DNA of 64,000 bases from Gammaproteobacteria bacterium (GCA_028868515.1 JAGWUI010000009.1:1-64000); one strand, 5' to 3'. Positions 1-9,639 are shown, counted from the stretch's first letter. Program-made: numbers and translations. Notes: generated by a model from the sequence alone, not told the origin.

Positions 1-3000
1 CTGCTGCTGGAGTTGCTGGAGTTGCTGGAGTTGCTGGAGTTGCTGGAGTTGCTGGAGTTGCTGGAGTTGCTGGAGTTGCTGGCTCAGTAACGGGTTTTGC
101 AAAAACGGTCAAAGGCAATTTGAGTTCTTTTTGCAGCAGATTCACCCACTTCTGCACTGCCTTATCATCAGGATTAACGGACAAATAGCGCTGATAAGCA
201 CTGAGCGCATCTGATTGATTACCCAGATAAAGCTCATTGGTTACACCCAACAAATATGCTGAATCAGCATGCTTCACACTGACGTCAGGACGAGCATTTT
301 CAGCTTCACTTGCTGCAAATGCAGCGGCAGCCTCTTTAAACTTACCAAGACGTAATAGTGCAATACCACGATAGCTTTGAATCAGCTGCACATCGCTATC
401 ACTTGTATCCACATTCACAGCAACTTGAGGCTGTGCCTTTTTACTTGGAGCCTTGTCTGCGACAACACCTGCTAATTTTTTCAGCAAAGATGGACGAGTT
501 GGCGTTGGTTTAACCACCACTTCACTTTGTTTATGTTGTCCAGCAACAGCTAACAAAGCATCGAGATCAGTCAACGTTTGTTGTGGATTCTGATCAATAT
601 TTACCACCATACGAGCCAATTTTACTTCAGCTACTGGCACTGTTGACTTCTTAATTGGACGTAAATAACGACCTGACGATAAGGTTGCTAAAGCATCAAA
701 ACTTTGTGCAATCCATGTATCCCACGAATCCTGCGCCAAACTCGCATTTGCCTTATGCCACTCTATCGCCTTGTCTTTCAATGGCTGAGTCTGTTCCTCA
801 AGCGCAATTTGATACTGTTCAGACTCAAGATCACTCAGACCTGTCGGGGCTGGTGCTTGCAAAATGCCTTGATAGAATCTGGCGAAACTATCACCCAAAA
901 CAAACTGTGATTGCGTGACATATTCAGCAACTTTCAGATCGAGAATTGGTTGTTGACTCTCCAAGACTTTTTGCAAAGCGGCTTGTTTGCGCGGAATACT
1001 GTCTTTTAAAGGCTGAGTAATTGCAATGGCGCGGTACTGTTCAATTAATGGAGCAGTTTGTAATGTCAAAGCACGCGCTGCAAAATAGCGTAAGCGTGGT
1101 TGTACATCAGCTGGTGCAGTTTGGAATTGACTACGGTACATCTGTAACTGGCGCGCTAATTCTTGTTGCTGCGTTGCAGTATCATGCTGAAGGATAGCCG
1201 CCTGATATAAGCGTTCGCTCGCCTCTAAACTTTGCGCAAGCACGGCATGAGGCTCTTTCAAATATTGTTGGTACAACGCCAATTCTTTTGGATTATTTGC
1301 GCCCACTTTGTGCTGACTTTCCGCAGCAAGCCAAAGTGCAGCCATCGCATTCGATTGTTTAGTCGCATCAGCTTTAGCAATATCACGATGATAAATCTTC
1401 AAGTAAGTCTCTGATGCACCCGACCAATCCTGCGCACTTTCTTGCAGTTTGACAATACGTTCAGGAATGCCTTCGGCTTGCGGCGCGGCTGGATATAAAC
1501 TATAGAACTGTTGCAACAATGGTAATGCTTGCGAAGTCTCACCATACAGCATCGCCGCTTGATAGCTACTATCCACTTTTACTGCTGCGTCTTGTGTCAC
1601 ATCACCAGCTTGTTGATAAAGTTTGAGTGCATCATCCAAAGCGTTTGCGGCCTTCGCACCTTCAGCTTGTTTATACAAACTTGCCGCACGTTGATTTTGA
1701 TAACGTGTACGCTCTGCGGCATCCAATGTTGATAGTGCCAAAACCTGACGATAGCTTGCTTCCGAATCACTCCAATGCTGTTGATCAAACTCAGCATTCG
1801 CTTTCAAAATACTTGCAGTTTTAATATCGCTTGCACTGACATTTGGCAATGCAAGAACACGGCTAGCAATATCATCAACCACATCAAAACGCTTATGATC
1901 TAAATATTTTCCTGTTAAGGCTAACAAGACCGCTGGTGAGTTTTTGTCCGCTGGGAATGCTTTGGCATATTGCTCACTACTTGCCAATTGTTTATCCAAC
2001 CACGCATCTTGTTGCTCTGCTGGCTGATTCGCGAGTTCTTTGGCATGTGCTTGATAACACAACAATGCAAAATAACCCATATCACTCGGTTTTGCATTCG
2101 GAGTGCTATACGCTAGCGTCTCAAAATACGGAATTGCATCCTCAAACTTACCGCCGTTATACAGTGCTTCAGCGAGTCGCTGTTGAATCCGCATCACATC
2201 AGCAGGCTCAGTCGCTAAAGCTAACTGCTTATGATAAAGATCAGCTGCATGTAAGTAGTCTGCGGTCGATTTTTGGGTTTGACCAATCGCATCATAGTGA
2301 TTTGCCAGATCATCCAACTGGGATTTCAGGACTGGACGTATCGTTGCCTGTTGTTCTGGTGTTGCAGACTTATAATAGTTTTGGTCCATATCATAATGTT
2401 GCACATATTCATTTTTAGAACGAATAATATCCTGCGCAAAACCTGCTTCTTTATAAACCGCAATTGCATCATTACTAAAGACAGCAGCTTGCACATCATC
2501 AGGATGGCGCTGCACAAAACCTTCATAAACTTTTGCAACGTCTAACAATTGTTTTTGATCACGATAACGATCAGCCACTTGGCGATACATCAACGTCTCT
2601 TCATCGCTAAGAGGTTTACCGTCATAATATCTGGCTAATGCAGACACGCCGCCGAGCTGAATAAAAATGGACGACAAAGTTCGATAACTATCTTGCAGCA
2701 ACAATGCGTCGCGTTTGTTTTCTGTTGCACGGGTGCGAAGGCTATCAATCAAGTGCTGAAATGGCGGAATAGCCTCTTCAAAGCGTCCATCTTTATACAA
2801 AGACCATGCGTAAAAATACTGTGCTTGTTGAGTATATTTATTATCGTCAAAACTCAAAACTGCAAGATATTCTTGAGTCGCGAATTGATATTGTTTGCGA
2901 TTAAATGCTGCTTCAGCAATCCGAAAATGAGCTTCTGGTGCGTAAGTTGATTTAGGGAAATGTTTTAACATTTCAGTCAATGCCGCAGCTGCCGCATCTG

Positions 3001-3415
3001 GATGACCTAACTGATCATTACTACTTGCCAACTCATAATACAAATCTTCAGTTTGCTCATTAATTGGCGTATTTTTAATCTGCTCTTGGTAAAAATCTAC
3101 ACGGCTTTGTAGCTCGCTTTTTTCATCAGCGCCGCCCAATTGCTTACTTTTAATTTTACGAGCAAGATCCAAATACGCATTAATAACTTTAGGATCTCTC
3201 GATTCACGAGCCTGCTTCATCATCCGCTCATAAAGCTGGCTATCGATACGATTTTCCTCTGCGGATGAAAGCTGTGGCGCTTGTACCGCTGGTGTAGAGG
3301 TGTCTGGTTTTGCGTTTTCCAAGTCAGCAAGTGTCCCTGCCAGCGCAAACGATGACATTGACACAGCTTCTAAACTCAACAAAGCCAATAACAGCTTGGA
3401 TACCGCACGACGCAT
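1..3415 (-). CDS. Large exported TPR-repeat protein (3' end beyond window)
   Basis: The reading frame is open from an ATG at 3415 to the left edge, more than 1130 residues, with no stop seen. The start has an AGGGA ribosome site about eight bases upstream and opens a signal peptide (Arg-Arg, then a leucine-rich core ending near Ala-Leu-Ala). The body is helical repeats of TPR/outer-membrane-lipoprotein type, for example the segments beginning YAPEAHFRIAEAAFNRKQY and RIQQRLAEALYNGGKFEDA. The C-terminus turns into a Thr-Pro-Ala tandem repeat, like the periplasm-spanning linkers of TonB/TolA-type proteins. It follows the 607-residue TPR gene on the same strand. From memory of related gammaproteobacteria, similar large TPR proteins sit beside ExbB/ExbD/TonB-like genes; those would lie outside this window and are not seen. 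A role in envelope energy transduction or surface assembly is inference. Confidence 0.8.
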   Translation of the reverse strand, partial: MRRAVSKLLLALLSLEAVSMSSFALAGTLADLENAKPDTSTPAVQAPQLSSAEENRIDSQLYERMMKQARESRDPKVINAYLDLARKIKSKQLGGADEKSELQSRVDFYQEQIKNTPINEQTEDLYYELASSNDQLGHPDAAAAALTEMLKHFPKSTYAPEAHFRIAEAAFNRKQYQFATQEYLAVLSFDDNKYTQQAQYFYAWSLYKDGRFEEAIPPFQHLIDSLRTRATENKRDALLLQDSYRTLSSIFIQLGGVSALARYYDGKPLSDEETLMYRQVADRYRDQKQLLDVAKVYEGFVQRHPDDVQAAVFSNDAIAVYKEAGFAQDIIRSKNEYVQHYDMDQNYYKSATPEQQATIRPVLKSQLDDLANHYDAIGQTQKSTADYLHAADLYHKQLALATEPADVMRIQQRLAEALYNGGKFEDAIPYFETLAYSTPNAKPSDMGYFALLCYQAHAKELANQPAEQQDAWLDKQLASSEQYAKAFPADKNSPAVLLALTGKYLDHKRFDVVDDIASRVLALPNVSASDIKTASILKANAEFDQQHWSDSEASYRQVLALSTLDAAERTRYQNQRAASLYKQAEGAKAANALDDALKLYQQAGDVTQDAAVKVDSSYQAAMLYGETSQALPLLQQFYSLYPAAPQAEGIPERIVKLQESAQDWSGASETYLKIYHRDIAKADATKQSNAMAALWLAAESQHKVGANNPKELALYQQYLKEPHAVLAQSLEASERLYQAAILQHDTATQQQELARQLQMYRSQFQTAPADVQPRLRYFAARALTLQTAPLIEQYRAIAITQPLKDSIPRKQAALQKVLESQQPILDLKVAEYVTQSQFVLGDSFARFYQGILQAPAPTGLSDLESEQYQIALEEQTQPLKDKAIEWHKANASLAQDSWDTWIAQSFDALATLSSGRYLRPIKKSTVPVAEVKLARMVVNIDQNPQQTLTDLDALLAVAGQHKQSEVVVKPTPTRPSLLKKLAGVVADKAPSKKAQPQVAVNVDTSDSDVQLIQSYRGIALLRLGKFKEAAAAFAASEAENARPDVSVKHADSAYLLGVTNELYLGNQSDALSAYQRYLSVNPDDKAVQKWVNLLQKELKLPLTVFAKPVTEPATPATPATPATPATPATPATPATPAA
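11..82 (-). repeat. Nine-base tandem repeat encoding Pro-Ala-Thr, eight copies
   Basis: The plus-strand unit agttgctgg occurs eight times without a mismatch at 11-82, preceded by a partial related unit at 1-10. On the minus strand each unit encodes Pro-Ala-Thr in the frame of the large TPR gene. The unit is a multiple of three, so slippage would change linker length but not reading frame. The array touches the window edge, so its full extent is unknown. Confidence 0.95.
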
Positions 3416-3432
3416 ATGAACTATCCCTGATC

Positions 3433-3474
3433 TTTTAAAACGTTGCTTTTAAAACACTGCTTTTAAAGCGTTGT
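3433..3474. repeat. Three tandem 14-bp direct repeats between TPR genes
   Basis: Three adjacent 14-base units start at 3433, 3447 and 3461: ttttaaaacgttgc, ttttaaaacactgc and ttttaaagcgttgt. They lie between the end of the 607-residue TPR gene and the start of the large TPR gene, about 20 to 60 bases upstream of its ATG. They could be a regulator binding array or a product of local duplication; no T-tract terminator is evident. Confidence 0.75.
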
Positions 3475-3526
3475 ACTGTAAGATTAATCGATTAGCGTGA
3501 CCAACCGATTAAAGCCTACATCTATC

Positions 3527-5350
3527 TTATGAATGTTTACCGCTCACACGTTGTAAGCCGAGTAATGACTCTGTCAAATAATGATCCAATTGCAATTGCT
3601 TTTGCTTCAATGACAAACGAATTTGCGCCAGCAATGCTTTATGATCTTGCTCTCCTGATTTCTTGAAATCAGATTTCACTTTATTCAGTAGCTCACGCGC
3701 TGCTTTAATATCAGTTTGCTCCTCTTTATCAGAGGTCTTTGCAGCTTCAAGTTCCGCTAATTGTTTTTCATAATTTCCCAGCTTACTTTGCAACAACTCC
3801 GTCTGCTGCACTTGCTGTACGATCGACAAGATCTCACTACGCTCTAACAATTGTGCCCACAATCCAGCATATGGCGTATCTGGGATTTTTGGCAGACCAA
3901 GCAAGATCGGGTCGGAAGCCTCTACAGGAAATGTTTTCAGCACATCAATATTTTCGATCTCTTTATCGAACTGAGTTAGCTGTGAAGACTCCGCTTTATA
4001 CACTGCAATCGCAGCACGATAACGATCAATCGCATTAGGATCTTGCTGTTCTTCCAGCGCACTCGCAGACAACAGCCATCCTTCTTGAACTAAAGGATCA
4101 GCAGGATTCCGCTTAATGAGTTCATTGGAAAAATTAAAACTACGACCGTAATCTTTTAGTCGATAATAGATATGAGCACTGGTCAACAATGCTTGATTAC
4201 TATATGGACTATCTAATTGAACATTGCGCAATGCTGTTTTGGCTAATTGAGGTTCATCACGCAATAATCGTAAATATGCCAACGATAAAGCAATCTTATC
4301 GTTCAGATTAGAGATTTCACGCGGCGTAATACTGTCATCTTTAATATCACCGCCTGTTAATGCACTCTTGGTAAATGTTGAGGCATTACCAAGCTCGCGA
4401 TTTTCAATCAAACTCTGGGTGTGGATTTTGTTATAACCAAAACTACTCGCCCAACCATTCTGTTCGATATTAGGGTCATAGCCAAGATTCTTTTCTTTTC
4501 CCGCAGCTTGAGCTTGGTTACCTAGTGCTGATTCAGAAGGTTTAATAATTGGCAAAAGCGCAGGCATTCTGTCTTTCATCAAATCTTCTAAAATTCGCGT
4601 CGCCAATAGCTCGTGCTCTTTCTGCAATTGAAGATCTAAAGCACTGTAAGACTTCCCTTCATCCAAATGTTTTTTCTGGAGCAAAGCGAGCGCCAAATTA
4701 TAACGCGCCAATTTTCGATAATAACGTACAGGTGTCTGGAAGCTTTGTAATGCTTCAATCGCATCATCAGGATGATCGGTACGCGCCAGCAAATTAGTGA
4801 CCATAATCATGCGTTCACTTTCTTGCGTTGGCGTCATCAATGCAGGCGGATCACGTAAAAAATTCAATGCCAAAGAATCTTGACCAGTCTGATACAGCAA
4901 TTTGCCGTAACTCAGCCACGGATCATTGCGCGTACTTGCTGTGACATCACTATTCCCTGCACGAGTCAATGCAGCATCGGCTTCACGCGGTAAGCCATAA
5001 CGTGTATATAAATCACTGAGTAAAATATTACCTGTTCCAGCCGCATTAAACGCCAATTGACGGTTTGCCAAGAGCGTTGTTAAAGCTTCATAAGGTTTGT
5101 TTTGGTAATACGCAAACATCACTTGAGCAAAACCAGGCTCACGTGCATCACGACGCAACTCAAGCGGAGTTGCATGAGCCGCGCCTAGCGACAACGCAAC
5201 GGATATCGCAACAGCACTCAAGCGCTTCACAGATGTGGGCATCACAGAACTGAAAACTGAAAGTTTGCTTTCCGTTTTTATTTTTCTATTATTTGTATGC
5301 TGCTGTATAGATTGTTTCATGGCAATAATTGAACGACTCAAATTAGTCAT
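3527..5350 (-). CDS. Exported TPR-repeat protein, 607 aa
   Basis: A 607-residue protein built of helical repeats of TPR type, for example around residues 380-460 (QALLTSAHIYYRLKDYGRS), with a glutamine/lysine-rich coiled coil in the last 100 residues. The ATG at 5350 overlaps the stop of the upstream gene by eight bases and has GGAG six bases ahead, so translational coupling is likely. That start places a signal-like segment (LSAVAISVALSLGAAHA) unusually deep, near residues 44-60; the Met at residue 37 would give a classical signal peptide and is a possible alternative. It sits between a small exported protein and the 1130+ residue TPR protein and is probably in one operon with both. The family is recalled as accompanying ExbB/ExbD/TonB-like genes in gammaproteobacteria. 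No catalytic domain is visible, and function is unknown beyond a probable periplasmic scaffold. Confidence 0.82.
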   Translation of the reverse strand: MTNLSRSIIAMKQSIQQHTNNRKIKTESKLSVFSSVMPTSVKRLSAVAISVALSLGAAHATPLELRRDAREPGFAQVMFAYYQNKPYEALTTLLANRQLAFNAAGTGNILLSDLYTRYGLPREADAALTRAGNSDVTASTRNDPWLSYGKLLYQTGQDSLALNFLRDPPALMTPTQESERMIMVTNLLARTDHPDDAIEALQSFQTPVRYYRKLARYNLALALLQKKHLDEGKSYSALDLQLQKEHELLATRILEDLMKDRMPALLPIIKPSESALGNQAQAAGKEKNLGYDPNIEQNGWASSFGYNKIHTQSLIENRELGNASTFTKSALTGGDIKDDSITPREISNLNDKIALSLAYLRLLRDEPQLAKTALRNVQLDSPYSNQALLTSAHIYYRLKDYGRSFNFSNELIKRNPADPLVQEGWLLSASALEEQQDPNAIDRYRAAIAVYKAESSQLTQFDKEIENIDVLKTFPVEASDPILLGLPKIPDTPYAGLWAQLLERSEILSIVQQVQQTELLQSKLGNYEKQLAELEAAKTSDKEEQTDIKAARELLNKVKSDFKKSGEQDHKALLAQIRLSLKQKQLQLDHYLTESLLGLQRVSGKHS

Positions 5351-5930
5351 GCTGACTCCATTCGACCAATTTCAATGGCTGCTCTCCAAGTCCAGGGTGT
5401 TCAATTAATTGAATGCCCAAAATATCTTTGGCGACTGTCTTCGTAAATTTAATTTGTTGAGTAATCGTTGCACGATCATTTTGCGATACAGTGACATCCA
5501 GCACATGTGGACCCGCTTTTAAATTGGCATCCATCAGTGTATCCATGCCGCCCTTCAGCAAAGCATTTAATGCACCCTGATCATATTGTCGAGTTGGCAA
5601 CGGACGACCATCTAGGCTAACTTGAACTGAATTCACAGTCAGCTTGCCCAGTGGAGTCATACCAAACAGTAATACTGTTCTTTGGGGTTGAAAAATGCGT
5701 TGCTTGAGATGCGCCAAATCGCGATCAAGCTGAAGGACGTCAGAACGGGCATCTTCAAGATTACTAGGTGCTGGAACAGAATCGTCAGCATACGCTGCGC
5801 CGCACAAAACGTGCATCAGCATCGCAATAACGATCAAGGCTCCATGCCACTGTAAACCTGAATTCACCAAACTGGAACGCGCTGCTTTAAAATTTCCTTG
5901 AGAGGAGCAGTTCTGAATAGGCTGAATCAT
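5343..5930 (-). CDS. Small exported protein heading the TPR cluster
   Basis: A 195-residue protein with a hydrophobic export segment (about residues 32-48, ending in Ala-Ala-Tyr-Ala), then a mature region containing a short coiled coil (DVLQLDRDLAHLKQRI) and a beta-rich part that reads like a ligand- or carbohydrate-binding beta sandwich (TVNSVQVSLDGRPLPTRQYD, then GPHVLDVTVSQ). Proteins with this pattern (basic coiled coil, LDGxxV, GxHxL) occur at the head of TPR/ExbB/ExbD clusters in other gammaproteobacteria, where they are sometimes mislabelled as AraC regulators; no DNA-binding domain is visible here. Its stop overlaps the next gene start, so the two are coupled. Probably a periplasmic partner of the two TPR proteins; the molecular role is unknown. 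Confidence 0.75.
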   Translation of the reverse strand: MIQPIQNCSSQGNFKAARSSLVNSGLQWHGALIVIAMLMHVLCGAAYADDSVPAPSNLEDARSDVLQLDRDLAHLKQRIFQPQRTVLLFGMTPLGKLTVNSVQVSLDGRPLPTRQYDQGALNALLKGGMDTLMDANLKAGPHVLDVTVSQNDRATITQQIKFTKTVAKDILGIQLIEHPGLGEQPLKLVEWSQHD

Positions 5931-6083
5931 GTCGTCTACAAATTTATTATTCCTGACGTGGATTAGGGCATAAATATAGGGGGGAAGTCAAAGCCCCAAA
6001 GAACAATTTTTTAAATTTAAATGCCATAGTTTTATAAAAAAAAGGCAAATTTACATAAAAGTTCTAATTTCTCCCAGATTCCC

Positions 6084-6779
6084 CTATATATGTGACCACA
6101 TTCTCAATAAATTATGGTACACCCCTGTTAATTGTACTAAGGCTTGATGATCGGGAGTTGCTTGGTTTAACTGCTGAATCGACTGATCCATATCGAACAA
6201 AACTGCGCGCTGCGCATCTTCTCGAATGAGACTTTGAATCCAAAAAAAAGATGCGATTCGAGCCCCTTGTCTCACGGGATTAACCTTATGCAAACTCGTC
6301 GAAGGATAAAGAATCATATGCCCTGCTGGCAGTTTGACACTCTTAGCGCCGTAAGTATCTTCGATCAGCAACTCCCCACCCTCATACTCATCAGGATCAC
6401 TTAAAAATAAAGTCGCCGAGATATCCGTTCTTACACGCTCAAGTACACGCTGCCCATCCAAGCTACGCACATCTCGAATTGCGTTATCCACATGCAATCC
6501 AAAATGACCACCTGACTGATAGCAGTTAAACAATGGAGGAAATATTTTGGATGGCAATGCTGCTGAAATGAACAAAGTGTTTTGATTGAGCTCATCTAGA
6601 ATCATCGATGCAAGTTGCTGTGCAATTGGATGAGTCTCTGGCAATTGCAAATTATGTTTAGCTTTTGCTGATTGATGACCCGCCGTGATCTTGCCATCAG
6701 CCCAGTCAGCCTGAGCTAATAATTTGCGACAAGTGTGAACCTGTTCAGCACTTAAAACATTTGGAATCTGTAATAGCAT
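6084..6779 (-). CDS. piuC: PKHD-type Fe(II)/2-oxoglutarate hydroxylase, PiuC/YbiX family
   Basis: A non-haem iron, 2-oxoglutarate dioxygenase of the PiuC/YbiX family. Counting from the ATG at 6779, the metal-binding His-x-Asp is H96/D98 (GLHVDNAI), the distal His is H164 (SLHKVNPV) and the 2-oxoglutarate Arg is R174 (RIASFFW). Length (231 aa) fits the family. A GTG nine bases further upstream is possible, but the ATG has GGTGA at good spacing. It lies directly downstream of the siderophore receptor on the same strand, the arrangement known for piuA-piuC in Pseudomonas, which points to iron-starvation expression. A terminator-like hairpin separates the two, so transcription may depend on readthrough or a weak local promoter. 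The substrate of these hydroxylases is not established. Confidence 0.93.
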   Translation of the reverse strand: MLLQIPNVLSAEQVHTCRKLLAQADWADGKITAGHQSAKAKHNLQLPETHPIAQQLASMILDELNQNTLFISAALPSKIFPPLFNCYQSGGHFGLHVDNAIRDVRSLDGQRVLERVRTDISATLFLSDPDEYEGGELLIEDTYGAKSVKLPAGHMILYPSTSLHKVNPVRQGARIASFFWIQSLIREDAQRAVLFDMDQSIQQLNQATPDHQALVQLTGVYHNLLRMWSHI

Positions 6780-6848
6780 CGCTTTCACCCAAATTTAATA
6801 AAAATGTGCATCAGGCGATTACTTTACATCCTCGCCATAAAACTTCAT

Positions 6849-6878
6849 AAAAAACACCAGTACAAAATTGCACTGGTG
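6849..6878 (-). terminator. Rho-independent terminator after siderophore receptor
   Basis: A seven-base stem (caccagt at 6855-6861 with actggtg at 6872-6878) around a ten-base loop. Read on the minus strand it is followed by six T residues (A run at 6849-6854). It lies 33 bases past the receptor stop codon. Confidence 0.75.
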
Positions 6879-6910
6879 GTGAAGAAAAATTCATCCTTGT
6901 TTCAAGGAAA

Positions 6911-9445
6911 TCAGAAATGATAAGTGAGATTCAACACTGCAGAGCGCTCATCACCTGGAATCGCCCAACCACTAACCGTAGTGCTGTTTGGACGAATACT
7001 GGTATAGTATTCTTTATTAAAGATATTTTTAATATTGAGCTGAGCACTGAAACGACGTGTGAATTTGTAAGTAACCGCCACGTTATTGACCACATAACCT
7101 TGTGATTGAACCAATGGTAAGGTGCTACGGCCTACATATTTAGCTGGAATAGCCCCTGTACCAGTTCCCGCGACAAGAATACCTGTGTGCTGAGTCAGAT
7201 AGGTTGGACCTTCGTAAGTCAGACCATAGCCTAGTTGCAATTGACGTGTCACATCGTAGGTTGTCCACAGACTTGCTGCCAATTCTGGCACATACAACAA
7301 TGGATCACCTTTGGTGAAGTCGCCTTGCGTACCATTGACGCCACCGGCTGCAACAAAGTCTGATGCACCTTGAAGTACTTTGCTGCGCTGAGCAGTCAGA
7401 TTAGCAAATATCGACCAGTTCCGTGTCAGCAATCCTGCCGCACCAAGTTCAGCACCCCATACCCGCGCACTGCCATCCAGAGTTTGTGAACCTGATGGAT
7501 TGTTTGGGTTCGCTGGGTCAGCGACTTTATAGTTACTACGTTCAGTATCAAACAGTGCACCAGTCAATGACAGCTTGCCATTTAAGAAATCCCACTTCGC
7601 ACCAATTTCATAAGTTGCAGCGGATTCGGGTTTGACACCACAAGTATTTGCAGCCAAAGCCGTACTAGACGCTACAGTAGTACTACACGCCGCGCCACTA
7701 ACCGTAGCATCAGAAGGGGTTTTCGAATTGGCATATGATATATAGAACGTTGCTGGTGTGATTGGTTTATAAATCAACCCCGCCTTAAACGCCCAAGTAT
7801 TCGTGTTATCTTCATATTTTGGCGACGCAGTAATTGCCCCACCTGAAGCTGGTGTTGCATAAGTCAAAGTTGTTGAGGTACCAACACTATGATCTAAACG
7901 CGCTCCCAAGCTGGCCATCCACTGTTCATTAAACTTCATCGTATCAAAAGCATAAATCGCTTGATCAGCCAAGTTTCCAGTCATGGTCGATGTCTGGATA
8001 AAATTCAATGGGCCTGTGTAATTCACTGGAGCGGCGTTCAGCTGATAGATGGGTTGCACTGGATTTGGCGTCGCACCACCTGGCTGACGAAACACATTAC
8101 CCGCGCTTAAATCATAGGTTTCATCACTAAAAGCCAACCCAGTCACTAAAGTATGCTCAACTCCAGCTGTATTGAATTTCCATGTCAAATCAGTCTGGTT
8201 GACGATGATGCGATTGGTTGTATTACGAACATAGCCACGTGGACCGCTTGGTGTTGGTGTGTAATACCCTGGTGGAGAACCCACAGCACAAGCGCGATAG
8301 CCCGACATATCAGTGATGATCTTGCCACTCTTGTCAGCATACTGGCTCCAGCCTGTAGGCGACACATTGTTGGCTAGACAGAGCGTACCAGTACTGGTCA
8401 CGGGGTTGCCATTTTTATCTAAAGTACCTACCCCTACGGTGAGTTGCTCTGGGCCATCAGTCAATGAATATTGATCAATTTGCGCAGCACGGGATAAGTT
8501 ACGAATAGATAGGCTGTCGTTGACTTCATGTTCAAACAAACCAGTTATTTCATTCACTGTAGTTTTTTGTCGATCAACATTTCCATAACCAAAATAATCA
8601 CGGCTACTGATACCTGGAACTGGACGCCCATTGTAAAAAGGAACGCCATACTGAGGAATGTTATTATCTGTTTGGAAGAAATAGCTCAGCGTAAAGCGTG
8701 TTGGAGTACCCATTCCAAAAGTAATTGATGGTGCAATACCCCAGCGCTTGAGGTACTCAACATCACGACCTGGTACATCGTTGCTATGTGTCATCAGGTT
8801 AACACGTACTGCGGTCGTATCATCAATTTTATGATTAACATCCAGAGTTGAACGATAGTAGTTATCTGTACCAATCCCAACTGACAAGTCCGCAAAATCT
8901 TTGTTCTGCGGCGCCTTACTCACCAGATTCACTGAACCGCCAATTGAGCCTGAACCTGCATTGGTCGAGTTTGATCCTTTAACCACTTCAACTTGTTGAA
9001 GGTTGAATGGATCTGTGCGTGAGAACTGGGCACTTTCACGTACACCATCGACTGTAATATCGTTGCTCGCATTAAAACCACGGATATTAATTTTATCACC
9101 ATAGCCGCTACCGCCCTCACCTGCACCAAAAGTAATGCCGGGAACGGTACTTAAAATTTCGCGCAGAGATAACATGCTTTGATCGTCAATCACTTTCTTA
9201 TCGAGGACAGTCACTGTCTGCGGTGTATCACGTAACGGCTCAGTGTATTTTGGGGACTGTACTTTATTAACTTTATACTTTTGTGTATCGGCACTCACTT
9301 TAATGGTCGGAAGTGTTGCCTCGGTATTTGTATCTTGTTGCTCTGCTGCCACGCCTATGCTTGGCAATGCCAACGCAGCCACGACGACGCTTGAAACTTT
9401 GTTCGGATTAAACCGACTTTTTGAACGACCAGAATGCTTACTCAT
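6911..9445 (-). CDS. TonB-dependent catecholate siderophore receptor, Fiu/PiuA-like
   Basis: An 844-residue outer-membrane receptor for ferric siderophores. It has a signal peptide ending near Gly-Val-Ala-Ala, a TonB-box-like segment (TLPTIKVSAD), a plug domain (RDTPQTVTVLDKKVIDD through INIRGFNASNDITVDGVRE and VEVVKGSNS) and a long beta-barrel ending in the terminal aromatic residue typical of outer-membrane proteins (LNLTYHF). The plug wording matches the Fiu/PiuA catecholate receptor group. The ATG at 9445 has AGGG nine bases upstream; a TTG just before it is less likely. A Fur-box-like sequence at 9541-9560 lies about 100 bases upstream and a PiuC hydroxylase follows, both consistent with iron-repressed siderophore uptake. 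The exact ligand cannot be read from sequence. Confidence 0.93.
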   Translation of the reverse strand: MSKHSGRSKSRFNPNKVSSVVVAALALPSIGVAAEQQDTNTEATLPTIKVSADTQKYKVNKVQSPKYTEPLRDTPQTVTVLDKKVIDDQSMLSLREILSTVPGITFGAGEGGSGYGDKINIRGFNASNDITVDGVRESAQFSRTDPFNLQQVEVVKGSNSTNAGSGSIGGSVNLVSKAPQNKDFADLSVGIGTDNYYRSTLDVNHKIDDTTAVRVNLMTHSNDVPGRDVEYLKRWGIAPSITFGMGTPTRFTLSYFFQTDNNIPQYGVPFYNGRPVPGISSRDYFGYGNVDRQKTTVNEITGLFEHEVNDSLSIRNLSRAAQIDQYSLTDGPEQLTVGVGTLDKNGNPVTSTGTLCLANNVSPTGWSQYADKSGKIITDMSGYRACAVGSPPGYYTPTPSGPRGYVRNTTNRIIVNQTDLTWKFNTAGVEHTLVTGLAFSDETYDLSAGNVFRQPGGATPNPVQPIYQLNAAPVNYTGPLNFIQTSTMTGNLADQAIYAFDTMKFNEQWMASLGARLDHSVGTSTTLTYATPASGGAITASPKYEDNTNTWAFKAGLIYKPITPATFYISYANSKTPSDATVSGAACSTTVASSTALAANTCGVKPESAATYEIGAKWDFLNGKLSLTGALFDTERSNYKVADPANPNNPSGSQTLDGSARVWGAELGAAGLLTRNWSIFANLTAQRSKVLQGASDFVAAGGVNGTQGDFTKGDPLLYVPELAASLWTTYDVTRQLQLGYGLTYEGPTYLTQHTGILVAGTGTGAIPAKYVGRSTLPLVQSQGYVVNNVAVTYKFTRRFSAQLNIKNIFNKEYYTSIRPNSTTVSGWAIPGDERSAVLNLTYHF

Positions 9446-9540
9446 CAACAGATCCCTAAATTAAAAACTCAAAAAATGATGCGACTATTTTTATAGCTCA
9501 CACAAAAGCAAACGCAACCACAAATCTTGATCGCAATATT

Positions 9541-9560
9541 AATGATAATAATTCTTATTT
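9541..9560 (-). promoter_or_regulatory. Fur box upstream of siderophore receptor
   Basis: The sequence aatgataataattcttattt resembles the Fur consensus built on GATAAT hexamers (GATAAT / AATNATTC pattern). It lies about 96 bases upstream of the receptor ATG, a usual place for an iron-repressed promoter operator. Confidence 0.7.
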
Positions 9561-9639
9561 ACAACATAAAATGACAATATACAGCTACTTTTCTGCATAC
9601 TATTTTTCTACCAACCTCTAACCTAAAGATTTTAAAAAC

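Noticed and set aside
1-82. CRISPR array
   Set aside because: The tandem unit is nine bases with no spacers and is in frame in a protein gene.
655-2950. Several plus-strand open frames of 60-160 codons
   Set aside because: They lie antisense to the large TPR gene, have no ribosome sites and no protein-like patterns.
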